A stretch of 11,264 bases of DNA from UBA1049 sp964522305. GTDB taxonomy: Bacteria > Bacillota > Clostridia > Oscillospirales > CAG-382. Location: contig CAZFVM010000038.1 in NCBI GenBank assembly GCA_964522305.1, positions 1 to 11,264 on the forward strand. The letters run 5' to 3'. The position numbers and the translations under genes are program-made. This document shows positions 1 through 7,172 of the stretch, in pieces. How positions within the stretch are numbered: position 1 is the stretch's first letter; the number at the start of each line of letters is the position of its first letter. The notes below the pieces were generated by a model. It saw nothing but the letters and a program-made list of their open reading frames with translations, had not been told where the DNA came from and made no database searches.

Positions 1-695
1 ATGTTTCTAAAAACACCCCTGCCGAGCATCTCGTCTCTTTTTATAAAACCTTTGATATGATAAAAGGCTAAAAGTTTGACGGATTGATTATAACCGGTGC
101 GCCGGTGGAATATCTACCCTATGAAAAGGTGAATTATTGGGAAGAGCTTTGCTCCATCATAGATTGGAGCAAACGAAATGTTTATTCTACCATGTATGTA
201 TGTTGGGGCGCATATGCGGGACTGTATCACAATTATAATATCCAAAAGCATCCCCTGGACAAAAAAATATTCGGGGTTTTTGAACATAAAACTTTGGTGC
301 CGCAAAACCCGTTGGTAAGGGGGTTTAACGAAGTCTTTGATGCCCCTCATTCTCGATACTCCTATGTCAAACGCAGCGATATTGAAGACATCGACGACCT
401 TCTTGTCTTGGCAGACTCAGAAAAAGCGGGAGTCTTCTTGTCTGCTACCAAAAACGGACGGGAGGTATATGTGACCGGCCATTCGGAGTATGATCATGAT
501 ACCCTGTTAAAAGAGTATCAAAGGGACTTGGACAAGGGGCTGAATATTGACCTGCCCTATAGATACTTCCCTGATAACGACCCAACCAAAACCCCAAAAA
601 ATACCTGGCGTGCCCATGCTCATTTGTTGTTTTCTAACTGGCTTAACTATTTTGTATATCAGAACACCCCTTATAACATCGAAGAAATCCTATAA
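1..695 (+). pseudogene. metA: Homoserine O-acetyltransferase (MetA/MetAA family), 5' end outside window, interrupted by in-frame TAA
   Basis: MetA-family enzymes acylate the hydroxyl of L-homoserine at the start of cytoplasmic methionine synthesis. The frame read from base 3 gives SKNTPAEHL...FYKTFD, then a TAA at 69-71, then KFDGLIITGAPVE and an uninterrupted frame to the stop at 693-695. Using the family numbering (TTG at 84 falls at residue 103), the catalytic Cys142 (in VCWGAYAG), His235 and Glu237 (in GHSEYD) are all present. The residue equivalent to 111 is Glu (GAPVE), which in characterised members indicates acetyl-CoA rather than succinyl-CoA as donor. The TAA lies at about codon 98, where relatives have Lys or a similar residue, so one base change (AAA to TAA) explains it. 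The piece after the stop could in theory start at TTG 84, but it would lack about 100 residues and has no visible ribosome binding site. It is either a recent pseudogene or a sequence error. The family assignment is very secure; the inactive status is not. Confidence 0.85.
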
Positions 696-743
696 TTCTA
701 CACTTTTTGCTTTCCATCAACTATTATATATAAGGAATGTTAA

Positions 744-2300
744 ATGACAAATAATCGTCGCTACTTGTTTTCTATAGACTCTGAAGTGCCCGTTTACGAC
801 TATGATGTTATCATCGTCGGGAGCGGGATAGCCGGGCTTTATACCGCATTGAACTTAGATCCCTCTTTGCAATGCGCAATAATAACAAAGGCAAACTTTG
901 ATGAGAGCAATTCCTACCTTGCCCAAGGCGGAATAGCCGCTGTCATGAATCCAAAGGACACCTATGTGTTGCATATCGACGATACCATAAAAGCCGGAGC
1001 GGGACTCAGTGACCCCGAAGCGGTTAAGGTGTTGGTTGAGGAAGGACCCAAAAATATTCAAGCCCTTATAGATATGAAAATTCCCTTTGATGTTAACTCC
1101 GAGGGGGACTTACACTTAACCCGTGAGGGAGGTCACCGTGCCCACAGAGTCGTTCACGCCGGAGGAGACGCCACAGGTAAAAAAACCACCATGCAGTTGG
1201 GACGGCTAGCTCTCAAAAAGAACAATCTTCACTTTTTCTTCGAATCCTTCTTAGTGGATATTTTGACCGTGGCTGACGCAGCAACGGGAGTAGTCGTCAA
1301 GTCTGAAGACGGGTACAAGGTAATACGAGCTAATAGCATCGTTATTGCCACCGGCGGAGTGGGTCAGGTTTATAAATATACCACAAACCCTGTGGGGGCG
1401 GTGGGAGACGGTATCGCCGCGGCATTACGAGCCGGAGCGATGGTTGAGGATATGGAGATGATTCAGTTCCACCCTACTACCCTCATATCTTCGGGAAGAG
1501 AGGGCCGGCTGTTCTTAATATCCGAGGCAGTACGAGGAGAAGGTGCAATACTTAAAAACAAGTCCGGGGTTGCTTTTATGCAGGGCAAACACGAAATGGC
1601 AGACCTTGCCCCCAGGGACGTGGTTACCCGGGAAATATTGCACGAGCTTGAACGCTCCGGAGAAAGTAACGTGTTTTTGGATGTTTCGAACATGACCGAA
1701 GAGTTCTTCAAAAATCGGTTCCCTACCATATATAGAGAATGTACCAAAAGAGGCTTGAACCTCACTCGGGATATGATACCCGTGCGACCTGCCCAGCACT
1801 ATCTGATGGGGGGAGTAAAAACCGACTTGTTTGGTAAAACAAATGTAAGAGGGCTGTACTGTGTGGGAGAAGCTGCAAGGACAGGTATTCACGGCGCCAA
1901 TCGACTCGCCTCCAACTCTTTGTTGGAATGCCTTGTGTTTGGCAAGCGGTGTGCCGAGCATATCAACACAAACAAGCAACCTTCCGATACAAAAGACATC
2001 TCTCCCCTATTAAAAAGTGAAGTCTTTGATAAAAAAGTCAGTGATGCCTTCTTTGATGACTGTCAACGCACCATAAAAAGGCTTATGACAAAATACGCAG
2101 GAGCGATTAGAAACGAAGAAGAGTTGCAATATGCCAAAAAGAAACTCGAAGAAATAAACGCTGTTTTGGCTAAGTCCCGGTTGGAGAAATCCAGCGAGTT
2201 TAAAACCTATAATATGTTGCAGGTAGCGACTATGATAATAGAAGGTGCCATAGCCAGAAAAACAAGTGTTGGTGCCCATTATATAAAAAATAACTTATAA
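744..2300 (+). CDS. nadB: L-aspartate oxidase
   Basis: NadB oxidises L-aspartate to iminoaspartate with FAD, the first step of de novo NAD synthesis; under anaerobic conditions fumarate can accept the electrons. The 518-residue product begins with a dinucleotide-binding motif, VGSGIAGLYTALN (about residues 26-38), followed by the flavin-contact stretch SYLAQGGIAAV. Expected catalytic and substrate residues are visible in order: His in IQFHPT, Glu in SEAVRGEGA, Arg in APRDVVTRE, His in PAQHYLMGG and Arg in GANRLASNSLLEC. Length is slightly under the usual 530-540, with a shortened C-terminal tail after the helical domain. The ATG at 744 is preceded by AAGGA at 732-736, seven bases away. The gene lies 48 bases after the metA frame and 10 bases before nadC, so nadB and nadC are almost certainly co-transcribed. 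Related flavoproteins such as fumarate reductase subunits are less likely, given the nadC neighbour and the characteristic motifs. Confidence 0.96.
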   Translation: MTNNRRYLFSIDSEVPVYDYDVIIVGSGIAGLYTALNLDPSLQCAIITKANFDESNSYLAQGGIAAVMNPKDTYVLHIDDTIKAGAGLSDPEAVKVLVEEGPKNIQALIDMKIPFDVNSEGDLHLTREGGHRAHRVVHAGGDATGKKTTMQLGRLALKKNNLHFFFESFLVDILTVADAATGVVVKSEDGYKVIRANSIVIATGGVGQVYKYTTNPVGAVGDGIAAALRAGAMVEDMEMIQFHPTTLISSGREGRLFLISEAVRGEGAILKNKSGVAFMQGKHEMADLAPRDVVTREILHELERSGESNVFLDVSNMTEEFFKNRFPTIYRECTKRGLNLTRDMIPVRPAQHYLMGGVKTDLFGKTNVRGLYCVGEAARTGIHGANRLASNSLLECLVFGKRCAEHINTNKQPSDTKDISPLLKSEVFDKKVSDAFFDDCQRTIKRLMTKYAGAIRNEEELQYAKKKLEEINAVLAKSRLEKSSEFKTYNMLQVATMIIEGAIARKTSVGAHYIKNNL

Positions 2301-2310
2301 CGGAGACTTT

Positions 2311-3144
2311 ATGTTACGCGCTTTTGATGATATTATTAATATGTCCTTGAGAGAGGACGCTCCCACCGGAGATATAACCACCCTTGGTACCATAAACAAA
2401 GACAAACGGGTGGAAGGAGTCTTTATTTCGAAAGATGAAGGGGTACTTTGCGGTATGGATATTGTTTATCGCACCTTTGAGCTTTCGGGAGGACACTTCG
2501 AGATGGAATCCTACTTTAATGACGGGGATTTGATAAAAAAAGGTGATATAATAGCCAGAATCAACGGGAAAGCTTTGACTGTTCTGACCGGGGAAAGAAC
2601 GGCGCTAAACTTGATGCAACGAGCCAGCGGTATCTCTACTGCCACGAGGCTGGCGGTACAAGCGGTGGAGGGTACCCGAGCTAAGATAACCGACACCCGC
2701 AAAACCATGCCGGGGCTTAGGGCTTTGGACAAATATGCCATAAGAGTTGGAGGCGGGATTAACCACAGGTTTAACCTAAGTGACGGTGTGCTCATAAAAG
2801 ATAACCATATAACTGCCGCAGGCTCGATTGCAACGGCGGTAGAAAGGGCAAAAGCCAACTGCCCCCACAACCTCAAAATTGAGGTGGAAACCGAAACCCT
2901 TGACCAGGTACTAGAAGCTCTCGATGCCGGCGCCGATATAATTATGCTGGATAATATGACTATTGAAAATATGAAAAAAGCGGTTATAATGATAAACGAT
3001 AAGGCAGTAACCGAAGCCAGCGGTAATATGGGAGAAAAGGATTTGGCTCAGGTTGCCTCCACGGGAGTGAACCTTATCTCGATGGGGTCTTTGACCCATT
3101 CTGTAAAAGCATTGGATATAAGCCTAAAACTTGGCATTATATAA
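2311..3144 (+). CDS. nadC: Nicotinate-nucleotide pyrophosphorylase (carboxylating), quinolinate phosphoribosyltransferase
   Basis: NadC converts quinolinate and PRPP into nicotinate mononucleotide, CO2 and pyrophosphate, the entry of the de novo route into the common NAD pathway. The 277-residue product is of normal family length. It carries the family signatures in order: ERTALNLMQRASGIST, DTRKTMPGLR with KYAIRVGGGINHR (substrate and phosphoribosyl-binding basic residues), DGVLIKDNHI, VEVETETL-type strand, ADIIMLDNM, EASGNM and the C-terminal GVNLISMGSLTHS. The ATG at 2311 has GGAG at 2302-2305. The 10-base gap from nadB implies one mRNA and possibly translational coupling. The third enzyme of the pathway, quinolinate synthase NadA, which consumes the unstable NadB product, is not encoded in the visible sequence. 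Confidence 0.96.
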   Translation: MLRAFDDIINMSLREDAPTGDITTLGTINKDKRVEGVFISKDEGVLCGMDIVYRTFELSGGHFEMESYFNDGDLIKKGDIIARINGKALTVLTGERTALNLMQRASGISTATRLAVQAVEGTRAKITDTRKTMPGLRALDKYAIRVGGGINHRFNLSDGVLIKDNHITAAGSIATAVERAKANCPHNLKIEVETETLDQVLEALDAGADIIMLDNMTIENMKKAVIMINDKAVTEASGNMGEKDLAQVASTGVNLISMGSLTHSVKALDISLKLGII

Positions 3145-3168
3145 TTTTTTTCAAAAAAGGAGAAAAGA

Positions 3169-4173
3169 ATGAAAATGAATTTCGTAAAGAGACTTGCACT
3201 TCTAACCGTGTTCGCCCTGCTCATCGGAATGCTGCTTGTACCTTTCGTTTCTGCAGCCGATGCTACCGTATTGGCAAACCTTTTGCCCAGCAAAAACAAG
3301 AAAAACGGTACCTTAACCCTGGAAGGCTGTACAATGGTCGAGAACAAAGACGGTTCCGTTACCTTTACCTTGACCGCAGCTAATGCCAATTTTAAGATGG
3401 TCTTTGCTGAAAACTTCTACAAAGAAGGCGGTGGAGGCACTATTTTGAATGCCCCCGAGATTGATATCAGCCAGCCTGCTTTTGTAGTATATGACTACGG
3501 CACCTTAGACGGAGTAAGTGTCGGCGGCACCATCGCTCACTACACCAGAAAAGACAAAGCTGAGAACGATACCCTCGCTGATCTTTATCTTACCAGTATG
3601 GAAGGGTCCGACTATGCTCAGTACAGCAAAGATAAGGGAGAAGGATACGGTATATGGGACTGGGGCACCTATGTTAACAGTGCCGATAAAAACAAGTTCG
3701 ATGATACCAATATCCATCGTTTTTGTGACCTTTCCGGTTCTATGGCAGGCCCGGTTGGCGGACAAGTAACTTTCTATGCTTTTTATGTGAGCTCCACCGA
3801 TAAGGTAAAAGGCCTGGGAGCAAAGCGCCCTGAGCCGGAAGAATCCAAAGAAGAGTCCAAAGAAGAATCCAAAGAAGAATCGGACGAGCCCGTTGAGTCC
3901 GATGATCCCGCAGACTCTGATGACCCCGTCGAGACCGACGATTCCGACGTCCTTGACGACTCTGATGTTTCTGAGGAACCCGTCGAGTCCGATGTTACAG
4001 TCGAATCTGACGAGCCGGCAGATGACAAAAGCGAAGATAAGTCCGAAGATGACAAATCTGAGGTTGCAAAAGAAGAGGAGAGCGGTGATAATACCTTGTT
4101 GATAGTTTTGATTGTTGTTGCAGTCGTTGCTATCGCCGGAGGAGCTTTCTTCTTTATCAAAAAGAAGAAGTAA
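3169..4173 (+). CDS. Secreted surface protein: signal peptide, unrecognised ectodomain, acidic ESKE/D-rich stalk, C-terminal membrane anchor
   Basis: I do not recognise a named family. The 334-residue product has a clear signal peptide (basic KMNFVKR, hydrophobic core to about residue 24, likely cleavage after VSA at residue 29). An ectodomain of about 190 residues (30-220) follows; it is rich in Gly, Thr, Tyr and Asp, has alternating hydrophobic stretches suggesting beta structure, and has two Cys residues. A highly acidic low-complexity stalk spans about 221-305: ESKE repeats, then D/S/P/E/V repeats, then KSED repeats. A membrane span (about 309-330) ends in four lysines. No LPXTG motif is present, so the anchor is a membrane helix and the ectodomain is predicted to lie outside. 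AAGGAG at 3157-3162 sets the ATG at 3169 (ATG 3175 is too far). The gene starts 24 bases after nadC and is followed by a strong terminator, so it probably rides on the nad transcript. A TATAAT at 3140-3145 without a good -35 box leaves an own promoter possible. Binding or adhesion is a guess. Confidence 0.88.
   Translation: MKMNFVKRLALLTVFALLIGMLLVPFVSAADATVLANLLPSKNKKNGTLTLEGCTMVENKDGSVTFTLTAANANFKMVFAENFYKEGGGGTILNAPEIDISQPAFVVYDYGTLDGVSVGGTIAHYTRKDKAENDTLADLYLTSMEGSDYAQYSKDKGEGYGIWDWGTYVNSADKNKFDDTNIHRFCDLSGSMAGPVGGQVTFYAFYVSSTDKVKGLGAKRPEPEESKEESKEESKEESDEPVESDDPADSDDPVETDDSDVLDDSDVSEEPVESDVTVESDEPADDKSEDKSEDDKSEVAKEEESGDNTLLIVLIVVAVVAIAGGAFFFIKKKK
3841..3888 (+). repeat. 12-bp tandem repeat encoding ESKE units
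   Basis: Three consecutive 12-base units (3841-3852, 3853-3864, 3865-3876) read GARTCCAAAGAA, and a diverged fourth unit follows (3877-3888). They encode the start of the acidic stalk of the surface protein. The remainder of the stalk (to about 4080) is made of looser repeats of GAC/GAG/TCC/CCC codons. Such arrays can expand or contract by slippage without changing frame. Confidence 0.85.
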
Positions 4174-4222
4174 TTGACAAGTAAAAGTTAGGTTTTTGAA
4201 AAAAGTTTTAGTCTTATAGAGG

Positions 4223-4253
4223 AAAAGACCCGTCTAAGCGACGGGTCTTTTTT
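4223..4253 (+). terminator. Rho-independent terminator after the surface-protein gene
   Basis: A perfect 12-bp inverted repeat (4223-4234 and 4240-4251, arms starting AAAAGACCCGTC) with the five-base loop TAAGC is followed by a T run ending at 4253. It lies 50 bases after the surface-protein stop and marks the end of the plus-strand cluster. Read on the minus strand, the same stem ends in four T residues, so it may also stop transcripts of the converging cbrA-like gene, whose stop codon is about 110 bases away. Confidence 0.93.
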
Positions 4254-4358
4254 GTCTTTGATTACTCAATTAGTAAAAACTGTGTTCGGATATCTTGATA
4301 AAATCCTTTTGTTTTGTGTTTTTGCTTTTGATAGCTCGAAGTCTTATTTGTCAAATAG

Positions 4359-5435
4359 TTATCGTTTCTTTATGCTCATAAACCCGGATTTCATGGCTAA
4401 GTAACGCAGTGCCGGGTTATACATGGCAGGAGATTTTAGGTTCTTTATCAATATATTTGCTTTTAGCGCTTTCATTTTGCTCTTGTAACTGGGAAAGTAA
4501 CCCTCTAAGTTGTTTTGCAGACTCTCGGACAAAAACATCGAACTTCTGAGGGCGTAGGAAAACCCCTCTGCAGAACTGGGGCTTATGGCGCCTGCCGCCT
4601 CCCCTATCAAGGTTATTCCCTCCTCCCCCAAAAACAATTGAGAGGTCTTTGTGGGTCTGTTTATAAAAGCACCTTCGGTGTGAACTTTGTTATCAATGCA
4701 AAACCCGAAGGACACGAGGCTTGTTTTGAGCTGCTCGAACTTTTCCCGGGTGTTATCCTTGGGCTTTAGGGCTGCGCCTACAAGAATATGATTGTTCTTT
4801 GGTATGACCCAGGAATAAAAGTCGCTAATTCTTTGGTCAAATACAGCTGTAAAATAAGGCATGGGGGTATCGCAATAAAACCACTCCTGTATAGCAATAT
4901 ATTTGACGGGGTGACTTGCTACCGATGAAATTGCCTTCCTTACAATCGAGTTTGCCCCGTCTGCTCCAACTATTATCTTTGTAGATACTGTGTACTCTTG
5001 GCTGTTACAAGTATATCTGACTTCGTAACCCTGTGCTGTCTTGGCAAAGCTTTTAAAATGTGCATTAAACTTAACATCAACACTCTGCGGAATTAAAGAT
5101 ACCATCCACCCATCAAACTTTGCTCTGTCAAAATTAAAATAGAACCTTTGATATAGCCTTTCTAAGTTTTTGTTGATGTCTATGGCTCTTACGGCAAAAA
5201 TCTGAGGGTCTGCCAAAATATCCTTTGGTACACTGAGTCCGAGGGTGGCCATGGATTTTTGAGCATCGGGTGCCAAGAGTCCGCCACAGCACTTGGTGTT
5301 CAAAGGCTTTGACCCTTCCGAACTCATGCTTTGATTACTCTTTTTGTCCAAGACCAAGACTCTGTATTTGTACCCCACCAAACGAGCGAGGTTTGCTCCC
5401 GCAGGTCCGGCACCGACTATTACAATATCGTACAT
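4359..5435 (-). CDS. cbrA: CbrA-like FAD-dependent oxidoreductase (geranylgeranyl-reductase type)
   Basis: This is a flavoprotein of the geranylgeranyl reductase / p-hydroxybenzoate hydroxylase fold. From ATG 5435 the product has 358 residues, close to the roughly 354 of E. coli CbrA. It follows that protein from memory nearly end to end: FAD motif VGAGPAG at about 7-13, CCGGLLAPDAQKS (about 49-61), ADPQIF, the second nucleotide motif VGADGANSIVRK (about 157-167), YIAIQEWF, FDQRISDFYSWVI and the flavin-binding LIGEAAGAISPSSAEG (about 277-291). E. coli CbrA is linked to colicin M tolerance and the CreBC regulon; its substrate is unknown to me. The frame extends to a GTG at 5456, preceded by a weak GGGG. 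I prefer ATG 5435 because it gives the family's usual N-terminus, though it lacks a clear ribosome site. It lies 118 bases after znuB on the same strand. The family is secure, the function open. Confidence 0.88.
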   Translation of the reverse strand: MYDIVIVGAGPAGANLARLVGYKYRVLVLDKKSNQSMSSEGSKPLNTKCCGGLLAPDAQKSMATLGLSVPKDILADPQIFAVRAIDINKNLERLYQRFYFNFDRAKFDGWMVSLIPQSVDVKFNAHFKSFAKTAQGYEVRYTCNSQEYTVSTKIIVGADGANSIVRKAISSVASHPVKYIAIQEWFYCDTPMPYFTAVFDQRISDFYSWVIPKNNHILVGAALKPKDNTREKFEQLKTSLVSFGFCIDNKVHTEGAFINRPTKTSQLFLGEEGITLIGEAAGAISPSSAEGFSYALRSSMFLSESLQNNLEGYFPSYKSKMKALKANILIKNLKSPAMYNPALRYLAMKSGFMSIKKR

Positions 5436-5486
5436 TTTGGTTACACGCACTAACACATAGACCCCAACTCGGTGCCTATCTGTGTT

Positions 5487-5515
5487 GTATTATCCTTTCG
5501 GGAAAATTGTGGCAA
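5487..5515 (-). promoter_or_regulatory. Weak candidate promoter for the cbrA-like gene
   Basis: On the minus strand TTGCCA (5515-5510) and TAATAC (5492-5487) are 17 bases apart, in the gap between znuB and the oxidoreductase. The -35 box matches in five of six bases, but the -10 box is poor; an overlapping GATAAT (5494-5489) is a better -10 box with a short spacer of 15. Read-through from the znu operon is an equally good explanation, because no clear terminator is seen after znuB. Confidence 0.3.
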
Positions 5516-5553
5516 ATATTAAATTATCTACGCCCAAAATGACTTCGATTATA

Positions 5554-6381
5554 TTATGCGACCAAATCCCGCTTCGCTGCTTTTATCTTTGAAAGAGTAA
5601 AGGATAGAAAATAGCCGATTACCGAGACAAAAACGATTGTAGCACCGGTCTGGATGTCCAGGTAATAAGAGAGCCAAAGACCTGCAACGAAATACACCGC
5701 CCCCATAATAATTGAGGCTATTATTCGGTTTTTGAACTTGGCGGTAAAAAAGGATACGGTTGCCGCGGGGGCTACCAGCAAAGAGAGCATAAGGATTATC
5801 CCTGCAGCCCTTATAAGAATAATAACCGCCAAAGCTATTAAAATCAAAAGAGCGTATTCTATAAAAACTATGTTTATACCCAAAGCACCGGCATACTCCG
5901 GGTCGAACAAAAAGGTCTTCCAATGGGTGTAAAACACAACAAAAACTATTAAAATAAACAGGGTTATGCCGAGCATAAGATACAGGTCGCTCTTGGTTAC
6001 CGACAAAATAGAGCCGAACAGATAAGAACTGATATCCGGGGCATATCCTTTGGTCATCCCGATAAACAATACTCCGAGCGCCATGCCCAAAGACCACAAC
6101 AGCCCAATGGTAACATCGGAACTCGTACCCGTCTTACGCTTAACCGTGCCTATCCCCAAAGCTGATAAAACAGCAAACAAGAAAGCGCCATATATCGGCT
6201 CGAAATTTAGCAGATAGCCCAGTCCCACCCCGCCGAAAGCAGTGTGGGCGATTCCGCTGCTCATCATGATAAGCTTTTTTTCGATTATAATGACCCCTAT
6301 TATTCCACATACAACACTGGCGAGTAAGCCTGCCATCAAAGCTTTTTGTAAATATTGGAAGTTCAACAACGCATCTATCAT
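5554..6381 (-). CDS. znuB: Zinc/manganese-type ABC transporter permease (ZnuB/MntB family)
   Basis: This is the membrane subunit of a family-3 metal ABC importer (PF00950 type) that moves divalent metal delivered by the binding protein. The 275-residue product is strongly hydrophobic with about seven to nine predicted membrane spans. It carries the family stretches ALMAGLLASVVCGIIGVII, SSGIAHTAFGGVGLGYLL, a SSDVTIGLLWSLGMALG span, the FGSIL segment, and AAGIILMLSLLVAPAATV near the C-terminal third. The start is ATG 6381, not the upstream in-frame extension. It follows a strong GGGAGGAG (6396-6389), and its A overlaps the TAA stop of the ATPase gene (TAATG), the usual translational coupling in such operons. 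The short Lys/Arg-rich C-terminus is predicted to be cytoplasmic. The metal cannot be decided from the permease. Confidence 0.94.
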   Translation of the reverse strand: MIDALLNFQYLQKALMAGLLASVVCGIIGVIIIEKKLIMMSSGIAHTAFGGVGLGYLLNFEPIYGAFLFAVLSALGIGTVKRKTGTSSDVTIGLLWSLGMALGVLFIGMTKGYAPDISSYLFGSILSVTKSDLYLMLGITLFILIVFVVFYTHWKTFLFDPEYAGALGINIVFIEYALLILIALAVIILIRAAGIILMLSLLVAPAATVSFFTAKFKNRIIASIIMGAVYFVAGLWLSYYLDIQTGATIVFVSVIGYFLSFTLSKIKAAKRDLVA

Positions 6382-7172
6382 TAATGCTCTCCTCCCGTCT
6401 CTTCGTGGGAATGAAACTTTAGTACCCTGTGAGGAACTCCGTGGGCGATTAAATCCACCGGACAACCATACAAATCATCTATGACCCCTTGGTCTATAGA
6501 AGGGTCACCGTGATATATCAAGGTCTTGTTGAGACATGCCAAGCTCTTTACACTCGAGGAGATTGCCATTAAGTCATGGGTGACTAAAATTATAGTGATG
6601 TCGTCGTTTAGCTCGGTTAAAAGGTCATATATACCCTCCCGTGAGGAGATGTCTACATTCGCAGTCGGCTCGTCTAAGAGTAAAAGCTTTGGGCTTGAAA
6701 TAATTGCTCTGCCTATAAGCATCTTTTGGAACTGACCTCCCGAGAGCTCCGAGATTCTGCGCTCGGAGAGTTCTGTCAGTCCCAGTCTGTCCAAAACCTC
6801 TCGGGCTGCGGCTTTGTCCTTCTTGGTGTATCTGAAAAAAGGAACTATATCCCGGCGTATGAGTCCGGACAAAACCACTTCACACACAGTTATGGGGAAG
6901 GTCTTGTCCACCGAAGAAATCTGGGGCACATATCCCACATACCGCCGATTCTTTACCGGGGAGTCACCAAACAACAGCACCTCTCCGTCTACTCGGGGAT
7001 GAAGCCCCAAAATCGACTTTAACAAAGTGGACTTGCCCCCTCCGTTGGGCCCGATTATCCCCAAAAACTCACCGGTTTTTACCTCTAAATTAATCCTGTC
7101 TAAAGCCGAGATATGACCGTAACTCACCATGAGGTCTTTTATACTTACTGCTGTCTTTGAGTCTAAAAACAT
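6381..7172 (-). CDS. znuC: Zinc/manganese-type ABC transporter ATP-binding protein (ZnuC family)
   Basis: This is the cytoplasmic ATPase that powers the metal importer. The 263-residue product has all ABC motifs in order: Walker A GPNGGGKST (41-49), Q-loop VPQ (82-84), signature LSGGQ (143-147), Walker B LLLLDEPT (163-170) and the switch His in LVTHD (H199). The C-terminal tail contains the family stretch CPVDLIAHGVPHRVL followed by scattered histidines (about H244, H248, H254, H256, H263), common in this subfamily and possibly metal-sensing. The ATG at 7172 overlaps the znuA stop by one base (TAATG) and has GAGGGG eight bases upstream. It overlaps znuB by one base at its other end, so all three subunits are translated from one message. 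Confidence 0.95.
   Translation of the reverse strand: MFLDSKTAVSIKDLMVSYGHISALDRINLEVKTGEFLGIIGPNGGGKSTLLKSILGLHPRVDGEVLLFGDSPVKNRRYVGYVPQISSVDKTFPITVCEVVLSGLIRRDIVPFFRYTKKDKAAAREVLDRLGLTELSERRISELSGGQFQKMLIGRAIISSPKLLLLDEPTANVDISSREGIYDLLTELNDDITIILVTHDLMAISSSVKSLACLNKTLIYHGDPSIDQGVIDDLYGCPVDLIAHGVPHRVLKFHSHEETGGEH

Noticed and set aside
696..743. AT-rich gap before nadB (TATTATATATAAGG) as a possible promoter
   Set aside because: A -10-like sequence exists but no -35 box at a suitable distance; AT-rich spacers match by chance. Co-transcription with metA or a weak promoter cannot be separated.
1515..1979. Long open frame on the minus strand opposite nadB
   Set aside because: It lies wholly inside a strongly conserved enzyme gene, has no family resemblance and no ribosome site; it is a shadow frame.
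3783..4160. Ser-rich open frame on the minus strand opposite the surface-protein stalk
   Set aside because: It is the complement of the repeated acidic codons (GAC/GAG/TCC), which removes stops by composition; no start signal or promoter.
4174..4202. Perfect TTGACA (4174-4179) just after the surface-protein stop
   Set aside because: The bases 17 further on (TGAAAA) are not a -10 box, and a terminator follows within 50 bases with no plus-strand gene behind it.
5452..5486. Inverted repeat (AACACATAG, 5452-5460, with CTATCTGTGTT, 5476-5486) near the start of the cbrA-like gene, enclosing the alternative GTG start
   Set aside because: The stem needs a two-base bulge, and the weak promoter predicted just upstream would start transcription inside one arm, so the RNA hairpin would form only on read-through from znuB. 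Not enough to call a regulatory element.
5549..6097. Open frame of 182 codons on the minus strand overlapping znuB in another frame
   Set aside because: The znuB frame gives a clear permease with conserved motifs; the overlapping frame yields an unpatterned product.
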